From Phycisphaerales bacterium (GTDB lineage: Bacteria; Planctomycetota; Phycisphaerae; Phycisphaerales; SM1A02), in contig JABAAL010000022.1 in NCBI GenBank assembly GCA_014238785.1, positions 62,001 through 126,000 of the forward strand: a stretch of DNA of 64,000 nucleotides, written 5' to 3'. The notes under the pieces are model-generated. The model did not search any database, had not been told where the DNA came from, and was given only the letters and a program-made list of their open reading frames with translations. Position 1 is the first letter of the stretch, and each line of letters starts with the position of its first letter. A program made the translations under genes and the position numbers. Below are positions 7,756 through 17,170 of the stretch, one piece after another.

Positions 7756-8985
7756 ATGCAAACATCAACTATCCTTCCCAACATGGGACTATCTGACCGA
7801 GCAAAATCAATCCCGCCATCAATCACCCTCGCCATTGGTGCGAAGGTGAAAGAACTCAAAGCCGCAGGGTGCAAAGTCATAGCTTTTGGTGCTGGAGAGC
7901 CAGACTTTGCTACACCGGATAGGATTTGCGATGCAGCAATTCAAGCGTTGAAGTCTGGTGTGACACATTACATGCCATCTGCAGGCACACCCGAAGCGCG
8001 CGAAGCAATTGCAGATAAATTGCGTACCCAAAACAATATCGATTGTACGCAGGCTAACATTACGATTAACGCTGGTGCAAAGATGTCGATTAACTTGGCG
8101 CTGATGTCCATACTTGATCCCGGAAAGAAACAAGAAGTCGTAGTACCAACTCCTGCTTGGGTGAGTTACAAACCAATGATTGAACTTGCAGGTGGCAAGA
8201 TGATCGAAGTCCCAACTTCTGTGGGAACAGATTTTAAGTGTACACCCGAAGAAATAGAAGGAGCGATTACGCCAAACACAAAAGCAATCATGCTCAACAC
8301 GCCGAGCAATCCGTGCGGGACGATGTACACGCCCGATGAGTTACGAGCGATCGCAAAAATGATGGAGCGACACCCAGACATTTATATATTGAGCGATGAG
8401 ATTTACGAACGATTAACTTATAGCGACATCGAACATTTATCTTTGGGTTCTATTCCAGAAATAGCAGGACAGGTCATTACGATTAACGGTTTGTCAAAAG
8501 CGTATGCTATGACTGGTTGGCGAGTGGGGTACGTATGTGCCCCAGAGCCAATAGTTAAAGCGATGAACACGTTACAAAGCCAAATAAACTCTTCGATTAC
8601 GAGTTTTTGTTATGCGACGATACCTGTGGCACTTGGCATGAACGACGAAGTGGAATCGATGCGACAAATTTTTGCAAAACGCTCTGCGCTCATGTTTGAA
8701 CTCATTCAAAAGTGGCCAAACGTCGAGTGTGCGAAGCCAACGGGCGCTTTTTACACTTTCCCGAAAATTTCGTATTACTTTGGCAAGACTTCGCCAGCGG
8801 GAACCAAAATTACCGACGCAGTTTCTTTTGCGAGTGCATTACTTGATGAAACAAGTGTTGCGGTAGTACCGGGCACGGACTTTGGCGGCTGTGGCCCCGA
8901 TCACATGCGCCTCTCGTTCGCTTGCTCAGAAGATCAAATCGAAGAAGGTGTCACCAAAATCGGCGACTGGTTAGCAAAATTTTAG
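7756..8985 (+). CDS. class I aminotransferase, aspartate aminotransferase-like
   Basis: PLP-dependent fold-type I aminotransferase, 409 aa. Visible signatures: FGAGEPDFATPD at the substrate loop, NTPSNPCGTMY, LSDEIYERL, the PLP lysine in NGLSKAYAMTGWRVGY, and the C-terminal arginine in HMRLSFACSE. It is closest to the AspC/AatA branch (aspartate and possibly prephenate). The ATG has no Shine-Dalgarno sequence; a -10-like TACTCT ends seven bases before it. It is divergent from prfB. Confidence 0.9.
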   Translation: MQTSTILPNMGLSDRAKSIPPSITLAIGAKVKELKAAGCKVIAFGAGEPDFATPDRICDAAIQALKSGVTHYMPSAGTPEAREAIADKLRTQNNIDCTQANITINAGAKMSINLALMSILDPGKKQEVVVPTPAWVSYKPMIELAGGKMIEVPTSVGTDFKCTPEEIEGAITPNTKAIMLNTPSNPCGTMYTPDELRAIAKMMERHPDIYILSDEIYERLTYSDIEHLSLGSIPEIAGQVITINGLSKAYAMTGWRVGYVCAPEPIVKAMNTLQSQINSSITSFCYATIPVALGMNDEVESMRQIFAKRSALMFELIQKWPNVECAKPTGAFYTFPKISYYFGKTSPAGTKITDAVSFASALLDETSVAVVPGTDFGGCGPDHMRLSFACSEDQIEEGVTKIGDWLAKF

Positions 8986-9104
8986 TGAGCGTCACACAAA
9001 ACGAGTCCTAGAACACATAGTGACAGTCACGCCCCGCGCATCAGAACCGGATAATTGGGAAGTAAATTTCTCCAAGCAATCAGATGATGAGTAAATGACT
9101 AACT

Positions 9105-10706
9105 CTAAATATTAGCACTTGCGACTTTCGAGACGCCATCGATGGCGGAGAGTTGTTCGAGCAAGTCATCGGTTGGATTTGTATTTGTCTTGATGATCAT
9201 CATTGCAACACCATCATCATCGCCATGACCAATAACCATTTCGTCGATGTTGAGTTTTGCGGTTCCCAGTACTTCGCCGACTCTGCCGACCATCCCGGGG
9301 GTGTCGTTATTAAACAACGCAATCATGTGTCCACATGGAACCATGTCAAACCTTCGACCCTCGATGTTCGTCACGCGAGGCAAACCATCGGCATGCACCG
9401 TGCCTTCAATCGTGTGTTCATGTTCGCCCTTCGTTCGGATAATAAGTGAATCAATCGCGTCGGTTGCACCAACCACCGTCGAAGCAGTTACGCCAAGTTC
9501 GCGCGCCATTGCAGAAACATTAATAATTGAAATCGGTTCGTCGCAACACTGTTGCAACAATGCAACAAGCGCGTACCGTGCAATTGTGTCGGATTTGCCA
9601 GCCGTTGCCTTGCCGCGAAGTTCGACGGTTACTTCCGTCGTGTTTGTAATTGTCGCAACCGTACCAAGCAATGTAATCATGCGTTGAGCAAGTTCGACGT
9701 ACGTGCGTTGTCTGTTGTTGAGTTGAAGGTCAAGACCACCTGCATTTACCGCGCTGTCTAAACCTTCACCCTGTAAATATCGAAGAAGCGAATTGCAAGC
9801 GTTTACCGCTACGGCTTCTTGTGCTTCAACAGTCGACGCGCCAAGGTGTGGCGTGCATAAAACTTTTGGATTGGAGCGGAACGGATGATCTTCCGCAGGA
9901 GGTTCCGACATGTAGACATCAATAGCAGCGCCAGCACACTTGCCAGCATCGAGTGCCTCGATAAGCGCTTCTTCATCGACGATTCCACCGCGCGCGGCGT
10001 TTATAACAAGCAAATCGTCTTTGCAAATTGCAAATTGTTTTTTACCGAGCATGCCAGTTGTTTGTTCCGTCCGAGGAACATGGAACGTCACGATGTCAAC
10101 TTGTTTGATGAGATCGTCAAACGATGGCATCATTCGGACGTGTCCATCAAGCGCTGTTGTTTCTTTCATAAATGGGTCAAAACCGAGGACTTCCATGCCA
10201 AAGGCGAGTGATCTTCGAGCAATTGCTTGCCCAATTCGCCCCATGCCCACGATGCCCAGTGTTCTTCCTGCGAGTTGTACGCCAACAAAATTCGCTCGAT
10301 CCCAGCCACCTCCACGGAACACCGCGTTTGAACTAGCTATATTTCTTGCAAGAGAGATAATCAACGCAAAAGCGTGCTCAGCGGTAGTAATAGTGGATGC
10401 CGATGCCGAATTCATCACTGCAATGCCATATTTCGTCGCCGTAGGTAAATCGATGTTATCGACACCAACGCCTGCTCTGGCAATGCCTTTCAATCGGCAA
10501 TTGGGAATTTCGAAGCACTTATCGAGGATTTCCTCAGGTAATTTGACCGCAGAACGGACAATAACCCCGTCGACGGAGGAGGCTGCTTGCACGAGTTCGT
10601 CGCCAGTAAGTCCCGTATTTTCAATTACTTCCACGTTTGTCTGTGATTTAAGGAAGGTTGCGCCCTCTGGGGCGAGTTTGTCTGCAATAAGTATTTTGAT
10701 GGTCAT
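9105..10706 (-). CDS. serA: D-3-phosphoglycerate dehydrogenase
   Basis: The first enzyme of serine synthesis, oxidising 3-phosphoglycerate with NAD. At 533 aa it is the long form: N-terminal substrate domain, Rossmann NAD domain (GIVGMGRIGQAIARR), catalytic Arg in NAARGGIVDEEAL and His in CTPHLGASTVEAQ, an intervening ASB domain, and a C-terminal ACT domain (MIALFNNDTPGMVGRVGEVL) that in relatives gives serine feedback. It stands alone; the 119 bases after it show no clear terminator. Confidence 0.96.
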   Translation of the reverse strand: MTIKILIADKLAPEGATFLKSQTNVEVIENTGLTGDELVQAASSVDGVIVRSAVKLPEEILDKCFEIPNCRLKGIARAGVGVDNIDLPTATKYGIAVMNSASASTITTAEHAFALIISLARNIASSNAVFRGGGWDRANFVGVQLAGRTLGIVGMGRIGQAIARRSLAFGMEVLGFDPFMKETTALDGHVRMMPSFDDLIKQVDIVTFHVPRTEQTTGMLGKKQFAICKDDLLVINAARGGIVDEEALIEALDAGKCAGAAIDVYMSEPPAEDHPFRSNPKVLCTPHLGASTVEAQEAVAVNACNSLLRYLQGEGLDSAVNAGGLDLQLNNRQRTYVELAQRMITLLGTVATITNTTEVTVELRGKATAGKSDTIARYALVALLQQCCDEPISIINVSAMARELGVTASTVVGATDAIDSLIIRTKGEHEHTIEGTVHADGLPRVTNIEGRRFDMVPCGHMIALFNNDTPGMVGRVGEVLGTAKLNIDEMVIGHGDDDGVAMMIIKTNTNPTDDLLEQLSAIDGVSKVASANI

Positions 10707-10770
10707 AGTTTCTGTGTCTTATGGGGTAGTAAAAGGGGTGCCTTTGGGGGGTGATTTTGGGGGTGAATTC

Positions 10771-10779
10771 TGCTAGAAT
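10771..10779 (+). promoter_or_regulatory. extended -10 promoter of rpsO-pnp
   Basis: TGC-TAGAAT, 28 bases before the rpsO ATG. The -35 region (around 10751-10756) is T/G-rich but poor. It is the same TGCTA-type element as before rpmI, rpsP, ndk and metK. Confidence 0.5.
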
Positions 10780-10807
10780 AGTCGATTCAAATAAGTTGAG
10801 GAAAAAA

Positions 10808-11065
10808 ATGACAACAATGACTATTGATACTACGGATTTTAAACGACACGACGGCGATTGTGGCTCACCTGAGGTACAAATTGCATCTTTGACGTCTAGA
10901 ATTATGGAATTAAATGAACATCTCAAAGACCACAAGCATGACCGCCACTCACGTCGCGGCCTCATCATGATGGTTGGTAAACGAAATCGATTGCTCAAAT
11001 ATCTCTCACGGACGAACCGCGAAGCATATCAAGCAACAATTAAGAAACTAGGGCTACGAAAGTAA
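10808..11065 (+). CDS. rpsO: 30S ribosomal protein S15
   Basis: 85-residue S15 that binds the central domain of 16S rRNA. Conserved blocks are present: [34 protein letters not shown] and [19 protein letters not shown] 10808 is preceded by GAGGAAA. It is followed by pnp after 157 bases, as in many bacteria. Confidence 0.96.
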   Translation: MTTMTIDTTDFKRHDGDCGSPEVQIASLTSRIMELNEHLKDHKHDRHSRRGLIMMVGKRNRLLKYLSRTNREAYQATIKKLGLRK

Positions 11066-11222
11066 GTTAGCCCCTAACCGCAGCCGCCCGAGCCCTGAAC
11101 AGTTTGCATGAGGTGGTGGCAGTGGACAAGCGGTGGTCGTGAAAACGCCCGCGTCTCGTCTTCTGTCTCCCAAGTAGCAAACATATTTTTTGGAGGCTGC
11201 ACTACAAAAGGAGTACTTCAAA

Positions 11223-13394
11223 ATGAGTACAAAAATAATTGTCGAACGGGAAATTGGAAATCGCATGATGCGATTCGAAACCGGTGAAATCGCAAAGCAA
11301 GCAAGCGGTGCTGTTATCGCTTCGTACGCTGACACAGTGGTGATGTGTACAGCAATGCGAGCTGACCCACGGCCGGGACTAGATTTTTTCCCATTACAAT
11401 GTGATTACCGCGAACGCACAAGCGCCTCTGGTAAATTCCCGGGCGGCTTCCGCAAACGCGAAGGCGCACCAAATGAAAAAGAAATTTTGACGATGCGATT
11501 GATGGACCGTCCGATTCGTCCTCTCTTCCCAGACGGGTACATCGACGAGTGTCAAATTCAAGCATGGGTCATGAGTCACGATGGCGAAAACGATGCAGAC
11601 GTGCTTGCTTGCACTGCGGCATCCGCAGCACTTTGTTTGACGGACTCACCGTTTGAAGGACCTGTTGCGACTGTCCGAATTGGTCGAATTGTGACTGACG
11701 AAGGCGAAACATTCGTCCTCAACCCAACGCATACACAAATGCAATATTCTGATCTTGATCTTGTGCTTTCAGGCCACAGCGATGGCGTGAACATGATTGA
11801 AATCGGCGCTGCGGAAGTGGACGAAAAAGCAATCATGGGCGCAATCAAGTTTGGATACGAGGAAGGCATCAAGCCAATCTTGGAACTCCAAAACGAACTT
11901 GCTGAAAAAGCTGGCACAACTGAAAAACGTGTTGGTGATTTATCGCTTCCAAGCGACGAAGTTATGGCGAAAGTCAAAGAACTCGTTGAGGCAAAAATGC
12001 TTGAAGCGCGTCGCATCCCTGGAAAAGCGGATCGGTCTAAAGCAGTCAATGCACTTCGAAGTGAAATGATTGACAACAACTTCACGATTCCAGAAGGTGT
12101 TCCATACAGCGAGCACATGAAAGCTGAAAAAACACAACGTGAAGCAAAAGAAGCGTTCCGTAAACTAGAAAAGAAATGCACTCGTCAACTTATTGTTGAA
12201 GAGTCCATTCGCGCGGATGGTCGTTCATTCGATCAAATTCGTGATCTTCTTATGGATCCAGGTTACTTCCCACGCACGCACGGTTCAGCATTGTTCCAAC
12301 GAGGCGAAACTCAATCGCTCGTTACTTGTACGCTTGGTACAGGTCGCGACGAACAAATCGTTGATGGCTTGATGCCAGAATACGCAAAGAAGTTCTACCT
12401 TCATTACAACTTCCCACCGTTCTCCGTTGGCGAAGCAGGTCGAATCATGGGTCCCGGGCGACGAGAAATCGGTCACGGCGCTCTTGCTGAACGCTCATTG
12501 ATGGGCATTCTTCCTGATGTTGAGGAGTTTCCATACACCATTCGTTTGGTCAGTGATATTACTGAATCAAACGGTTCATCATCGATGGCGAGTGTCTGCG
12601 GTGGTTGCCTTGCACTTATGGACGCGGGTGTTCCAATTCAAAACACATGCGCTGGTATCAGCGTTGGTCGCTTTAGTAACGATGAAGGAAAAATTGTTCG
12701 TGTGATGGACATCATCGGCGAAGAAGATTTCTTTGGCGACATGGACTTCAAAGTCTGTGGCACAAAAGAAGGTGTTACCGGCGTACAATGCGATCTTAAA
12801 GCACGCGGACTTTGGTTCGAAGAGCTCGAAACAATTTTCGAAATGGCTCGCAAAGGTCGCTTCGATATTATCGATCAAATGGAATCGGTCCTTGATGGTC
12901 CTCGTAAGGAACTTTCAGACTACGCGCCTCGAATGCTTACTATTACGATTAACCCAGAAAAGATTGGCAAGCTCATCGGTCCTGGTGGCAAGACAATCCG
13001 TCAAATTACTGAAGACACTGGTGCAAACATCGACATCAATGATGATGGCATCGTCTTTATTAGTTCGGTTGATCTTAAGTCAGCAAATGCTGGCCTTGCT
13101 GCTGTTGAAGCAATCGCTGCTGAAATTAAAGTCGGCAGCATCTTCGAAGGCAAAGTTGTTTCGACTCGCGACTTCGGTGCATTTATCGAAATCGCACCCG
13201 GAACAGATGGCATGTGTCACATCTCTGAACTCGCAGATGGCTTCGTCGACAAAGTCGAAAATATTTGTAAGATTGGCGACAAGATTAAAGTGAAGGTCAT
13301 CGCTGTCGATGACACCGGTCGTATTAAACTTTCAGTGAAAGCGTTGCTCAAAGATGCAGCGAAGGAAACTGAAAAAGAGACCGTGGAAAGCTAA
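11223..13394 (+). CDS. pnp: polyribonucleotide nucleotidyltransferase
   Basis: PNPase degrades RNA 3' to 5' by phosphorolysis. The 723-aa product has two RNase PH domains (the first with FFPLQCDYRERTSASGKFPG, the second with GRREIGHGALAERSL), a KH domain (IGKLIGPGGKTIRQI) and an S1 domain (GKVVSTRDFGAFIEI). AAAGGAG precedes ATG 11223; the in-frame ATG at 11190 lies upstream of that site. The 157-base rpsO-pnp spacer is where PNPase autocontrol acts in enterobacteria, though I see no strong RNase III-type stem here. Confidence 0.97.
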   Translation: MSTKIIVEREIGNRMMRFETGEIAKQASGAVIASYADTVVMCTAMRADPRPGLDFFPLQCDYRERTSASGKFPGGFRKREGAPNEKEILTMRLMDRPIRPLFPDGYIDECQIQAWVMSHDGENDADVLACTAASAALCLTDSPFEGPVATVRIGRIVTDEGETFVLNPTHTQMQYSDLDLVLSGHSDGVNMIEIGAAEVDEKAIMGAIKFGYEEGIKPILELQNELAEKAGTTEKRVGDLSLPSDEVMAKVKELVEAKMLEARRIPGKADRSKAVNALRSEMIDNNFTIPEGVPYSEHMKAEKTQREAKEAFRKLEKKCTRQLIVEESIRADGRSFDQIRDLLMDPGYFPRTHGSALFQRGETQSLVTCTLGTGRDEQIVDGLMPEYAKKFYLHYNFPPFSVGEAGRIMGPGRREIGHGALAERSLMGILPDVEEFPYTIRLVSDITESNGSSSMASVCGGCLALMDAGVPIQNTCAGISVGRFSNDEGKIVRVMDIIGEEDFFGDMDFKVCGTKEGVTGVQCDLKARGLWFEELETIFEMARKGRFDIIDQMESVLDGPRKELSDYAPRMLTITINPEKIGKLIGPGGKTIRQITEDTGANIDINDDGIVFISSVDLKSANAGLAAVEAIAAEIKVGSIFEGKVVSTRDFGAFIEIAPGTDGMCHISELADGFVDKVENICKIGDKIKVKVIAVDDTGRIKLSVKALLKDAAKETEKETVES

Positions 13395-13397
13395 ATA

Positions 13398-14210
13398 ATG
13401 TTTTCTTGGACTTGGCTTATTGCAGGCACCGCTCTTGGAGCGGTGTCTGTTTTACCATATACGTTTTGGCGACATAAGCGTGACGCAAAGCGAACTGATG
13501 AGGCGCGAAAACGGGCTCAGGCATCGGAACGCATGGCTGAAATCGGCAACATGACTTCCGGTCTTGCGCACGAAATTAAAAATCCACTTTCAACGGTTGG
13601 GTTAAATGCGCAATTACTTGCAGAAGACATAGACCATCTTGATGCCCCTAAAAAAGAAAAAGTTAAAATTGTAAAACGACTTGATTCGCTTTCTCGGGAA
13701 GTGCACCGATTGAAGGGGATTCTAGATGACTTTTTGCAGTTTGCAGGTCGCATGAAATTGCACCGCGAAAAGATTGACTTACGCGAAGTGCTTTCTGACC
13801 TTGAAGATTTTTACCAGCCCCAGTGTGCAAGCGAATCCATTGTGCTGCGGATGCAGTTGCCGGTGGATCCTATTATGGCAAACGTTGATGCTTCGCTTTT
13901 AAAACAAGCGGTGTTGAATTTGCTTATTAATGCAAAGCATGCCATGGCGGATTGCGAGCAAAAAGAATTGATGATTCGCCTAGAAGCAAATGCAAGCGAA
14001 GCGTGCATTCATATTATTGATACTGGAAAGGGGATTGAAGAAGATCGCATCGACGAAATTTTCCATCCCTACGTTTCAACAAAGCAGGGCGGTACTGGAC
14101 TTGGCTTGCCTACGACGATGCGTATTGCCCAAGAACACGGCGGGCATATCCACGTAAACTCCACCGTGGGTCAAGGCAGCAACTTTACAGTATGTGTGCC
14201 AAGGGGTTAG
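13398..14210 (+). CDS. membrane-anchored sensor histidine kinase
   Basis: 270 aa: one N-terminal membrane helix (about 4-20), a short coiled linker, the HisKA phosphoacceptor segment GLAHEIKNPLSTVG and an HATPase domain (NLLINAKHAM for the N box, DTGKGIEEDRI for G1, GGTGLGLPTT for G2). There is no periplasmic or PAS sensor domain, so it probably senses through partners. It starts three bases after pnp and is likely cotranscribed with it. No response regulator lies next to it; the ANTAR regulator at 15,219-15,833 is on the other strand. Confidence 0.9.
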   Translation: MFSWTWLIAGTALGAVSVLPYTFWRHKRDAKRTDEARKRAQASERMAEIGNMTSGLAHEIKNPLSTVGLNAQLLAEDIDHLDAPKKEKVKIVKRLDSLSREVHRLKGILDDFLQFAGRMKLHREKIDLREVLSDLEDFYQPQCASESIVLRMQLPVDPIMANVDASLLKQAVLNLLINAKHAMADCEQKELMIRLEANASEACIHIIDTGKGIEEDRIDEIFHPYVSTKQGGTGLGLPTTMRIAQEHGGHIHVNSTVGQGSNFTVCVPRG

Positions 14211-14345
14211 AGCGCGAGTTCCTTGCGAGTTCCACTCCTCGCGAGTGGGAAGCGTAATGCACCACAAACAACACCTCTAGAAATCGGTGTTTTTAGTAGG
14301 TTTTTTCAAAAGTCCGCCACTTGCTTGTGTACCATTGCAGTCACA

Positions 14346-15227
14346 GTGCGAATACTCATTATGTATAACCCAGTTTCAGGGCGCGGCAACGCGTGCAGCA
14401 TGGCGTATGCCATTGCTGAGCAATTTGTAAAAACAACGTGCGACGTTGAAATGATTGCAACGCAACTTGGTGATCCCCGGAAGTGGCTAAAGCCAAAGTT
14501 GCGATGTACACCAGATGCTGTCATCGTTGTTGGCGGTGACGGAACATTGCGACAAGTTGCAAGTGTTCTAGTAGGCACAACTATACCCATCTACCACGCT
14601 GGTTCGGGAACCGAAAACTTGTTTGCAAAATCGATGGACACCAACAACCCAGAAAATATACTCGAAAGTGTGGTTGAGTCGGCTATTCACGGTGCAAGTA
14701 TAGAAATTGACACAGCCACCGCAAACGGCGAATTCATGCTATTGATGGCATCCGTTGGTTTTGATGCCGCTATCGTCACCGACCTTGCAAACAACCGTGG
14801 AAATTCAATCACACACTTTTCCTACATTATGCCCTGTTTGCGACAGTTACTCAAATGGGGCCCACCCGAAGTTTCTATTGTGGTTGATGGCAAAAAATGT
14901 GTTTCAAATAAAATTGGCTGGGCAGTTGTTGCAAACAGTAAACAATACGCCCGCGGGTTAAACCCAGCAAGAGACGCGAACATTTCAGATGGAAAACTCG
15001 ATGTCGTATTTTTGCCACTTAAAGGACGCTTGAGTTTATTGAAATGGATTCGACTCATGCTCCGCGGTACGCATTTGCACCATCCCGATGTGGTGTACGC
15101 AACTGGATGCGAAATAGAGGTTCGCACAACTGATGCTGCCCCTTGGCAAGTGGATGGTGATAGTATTGGCGATGCAATCGAAATGAAACTAGCGTGTGTG
15201 CCCAATTCGCTATACGTTTTACAATAG
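14346..15227 (+). CDS. diacylglycerol kinase family lipid kinase
   Basis: Belongs to the DAGK/YegS/BmrU lipid kinase family. Signatures: ILIMYNPVSGRGNA at the start, VVGGDGTLRQVASVL (nucleotide-binding GGDGT) and GSGTENLFAKS. The C-terminal half has a beta-rich domain ending in WQVDGDSIGD. The open frame extends to an ATG at 14223, but the first 41 codons are unlike the family, so GTG 14346 is the likely start, giving 293 aa. The last nine bases overlap the stop of the response regulator gene on the other strand. Confidence 0.85.
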   Translation: MRILIMYNPVSGRGNACSMAYAIAEQFVKTTCDVEMIATQLGDPRKWLKPKLRCTPDAVIVVGGDGTLRQVASVLVGTTIPIYHAGSGTENLFAKSMDTNNPENILESVVESAIHGASIEIDTATANGEFMLLMASVGFDAAIVTDLANNRGNSITHFSYIMPCLRQLLKWGPPEVSIVVDGKKCVSNKIGWAVVANSKQYARGLNPARDANISDGKLDVVFLPLKGRLSLLKWIRLMLRGTHLHHPDVVYATGCEIEVRTTDAAPWQVDGDSIGDAIEMKLACVPNSLYVLQ

Positions 15228-15833
15228 ACCGTCGCTATCAATCACTGCCCGCGCAACTTTTGCGATCGACTTACGCGAACTGCGCGATTGCTTTTGTAAC
15301 AATTTCATTGCTTCAGGTTCGGATATATTTTTACGTTTCACGATAATCCACTTTGCACGTTCGATAAGTTTGCGGTCGTCGAGTCGTTGAGTCAAGTCAA
15401 CTATTTGGCTTCGTTGGCCGACGTGATCAAGGTAGCGTTGCCAAGCAACAGTAAGCCCAGCACTAATTTGTTCGATAGATGCTGGTTTTAATAGATACCC
15501 AAAAACTCCAGCTGCAATACTGTTTCTAAGAAACGTTTCATCGGAATAGGCTGTCAACATGACAACTGGAATGTCGTGTTCATGAAAAATAATTTGAGCA
15601 GCCTGCATACCGTTCATGACAGGCATTTGAATATCAAGAAGCGCTATGTCCGGTCGTTCTTCATGCACTTTTTGAATCGCTTCTTCACCATTTTTGCAAG
15701 GTCCAATGATTTCAAAACCAAGCACCTTTAATAAGCCGATGATGCCCTGCACAACGAGCAATTCGTCATCAGCAACAAGTACCTTTGTTGGGTTTTCTGG
15801 TAGCGAGGGGTTTTCGGTGTCTGGTGGTGTCAT
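15219..15833 (-). CDS. response regulator with ANTAR RNA-binding domain
   Basis: 204 aa. The receiver domain has the acidic pair (VADDE), the phosphoacceptor in LLDIQMPVMNG, TAY and the lysine in LLKPAS. A short coiled region follows, then an ANTAR domain (RKLIERAKWIIVKRKNISEP and later KVARAVI). ANTAR proteins bind paired hairpins in mRNA leaders and act by antitermination. ATG 15833 was chosen over 15869 because the extra residues are non-conserved. The kinase is not adjacent. No ANTAR double-hairpin target was identified here. Confidence 0.9.
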   Translation of the reverse strand: MTPPDTENPSLPENPTKVLVADDELLVVQGIIGLLKVLGFEIIGPCKNGEEAIQKVHEERPDIALLDIQMPVMNGMQAAQIIFHEHDIPVVMLTAYSDETFLRNSIAAGVFGYLLKPASIEQISAGLTVAWQRYLDHVGQRSQIVDLTQRLDDRKLIERAKWIIVKRKNISEPEAMKLLQKQSRSSRKSIAKVARAVIDSDGLL

Positions 15834-15973
15834 TCGTAGACGTCCTTTCGTTCTTGCTGCGGGTAACAAACGTAGTCACGCCACATTGGCCGAACAACAT
15901 ATAGTGTACTGGCAACAAGCGATGTGGACCGGCACTCTGCACTCGTAGACTCGTTTGAAGCCTGTTCCGCAAC

Positions 15974-17170
15974 TTAGTCCAAGAAATCGCCTTCTTTTAA
16001 GCGTTGTGGGACATATTCTTCGGTGACGTAAGAAATGTCTTTGGTAATCAACGATTCAACTTCCATTTTGAAGCCGTTGTTGAGCATCATTTTAATTTCT
16101 CGTTGCCACTCGCGCTTTCCTTCGAACCAAGGATACGCAGCAATTTGTTTTGCGCGGGTAATATCTCGATCGTTCAATTCAATTTTGACATCGTCGGATA
16201 AGTCGAGGCGGTCATAGTCTTTGGAGCGAATGCCCATGAACTTTGCATCTGGTATCGCCATTCGTTCCGATTCAAATGCTAAGTTAATCGAGCCCTGTTT
16301 AATAACACTATATATATAGTGTCCCCAAGGATCGCAATCGAGTAAGCAATAGACAGGAAGTTTGAGTTCCTTATGCATACGGTGTAACATTCGGCGAACA
16401 CCACGCGGTGGCTGACCAGAACCCTCCGTCAAAATACAGTTGTGCGTTTCCCAAAAGCGATCTTCATTGAAACGGCCCCAAACGGTATCCTTCTCGACAT
16501 GCAAGATAAAGTCAGCATCGCAATTTTTGAACTGCATAACATTTGGTTCACAAATACTCGGAATGGCATACCCGCCTGAACCCATCTTGCGGCAATTTAT
16601 TTCGTCGCCATTATCAACAACAGTAATGTTGCCAACCATCGTACCGCGCTTCTTTGCAAAAATATGCAACTCTTCCCGTAAGCCATCAAGCGAAACTTCA
16701 AGGTCCTCCAAGATGCCGTCGGACTCACCTTGGTCATTAAATGTCTTTTCCTTTGTGCCTGGAATGGTATGCAAACCCATGTAATACATTCCCCGTAAGC
16801 TCAGCGTTTTTTCTGCTGCAATTAAATCCTTGCACCCTTTGGCAAGTAAGAGGGACTGCATAAACTTTCGAGACTGACCAAGATTAAATAAACTTCTCGT
16901 TTGGGTGTTAGAGCCCATTTCAAGAATTCGCTTCTTTTTGTTGTACTTCATATTTGAAACCGATCGGGTCGGTATTTCAAACGTAGGTTCTTTTTGAGCC
17001 AAGCTTTTTTTAACAATAGATGAAGTAAGCGTTTCGATTTTCTTCACGGTTGCAGCGTCACGTTTTTTATCGACAATGCGCTTCACTGTTTTTTTGCCAA
17101 GTTTTATCACGGGCACTTTTTTGGAAGTCTTTTTCTTCGTCGTTTTTTTTGATGTTTTCTTCTTCGCCAT
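15974..17170 (-). CDS. DNA topoisomerase VI subunit A
   Basis: The DNA-cleaving, Spo11-like subunit of the type IIB topoisomerase. In 398 aa the catalytic tyrosine lies in SLRGMYYMGL (5Y-CAP domain), and the Toprim metal-binding residues in ILHVEKDTVW and LLDCDPWGHY. The first ~45 residues are an added lysine-rich tail. It overlaps the B-subunit stop by one base, so the two are translationally coupled and form the A2B2 enzyme. Topo VI is typical of archaea and plants and is scattered in bacteria. Confidence 0.93.
   Translation of the reverse strand: MAKKKTSKKTTKKKTSKKVPVIKLGKKTVKRIVDKKRDAATVKKIETLTSSIVKKSLAQKEPTFEIPTRSVSNMKYNKKKRILEMGSNTQTRSLFNLGQSRKFMQSLLLAKGCKDLIAAEKTLSLRGMYYMGLHTIPGTKEKTFNDQGESDGILEDLEVSLDGLREELHIFAKKRGTMVGNITVVDNGDEINCRKMGSGGYAIPSICEPNVMQFKNCDADFILHVEKDTVWGRFNEDRFWETHNCILTEGSGQPPRGVRRMLHRMHKELKLPVYCLLDCDPWGHYIYSVIKQGSINLAFESERMAIPDAKFMGIRSKDYDRLDLSDDVKIELNDRDITRAKQIAAYPWFEGKREWQREIKMMLNNGFKMEVESLITKDISYVTEEYVPQRLKEGDFLD

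Noticed and set aside
9940-10776. 278-codon ORF antisense to serA
   Set aside because: Low-complexity Ser/Pro/Ala sequence typical of antisense frames; serA covers the region.
11576-12181. 201-codon ORF antisense to pnp
   Set aside because: It mirrors the codons of PNPase, is Ser-rich and has no family features; pnp is unmistakable on the other strand.
12733-13293. 186-codon forward frame within pnp
   Set aside because: A +1 reading of pnp, full of Ser/Leu/Lys runs, with no independent start signal.
14211-14260. Terminator-like repeat after the histidine kinase gene
   Set aside because: TTCCACTC and GAGTGGGAA can pair with one bulge, but no T-run follows.
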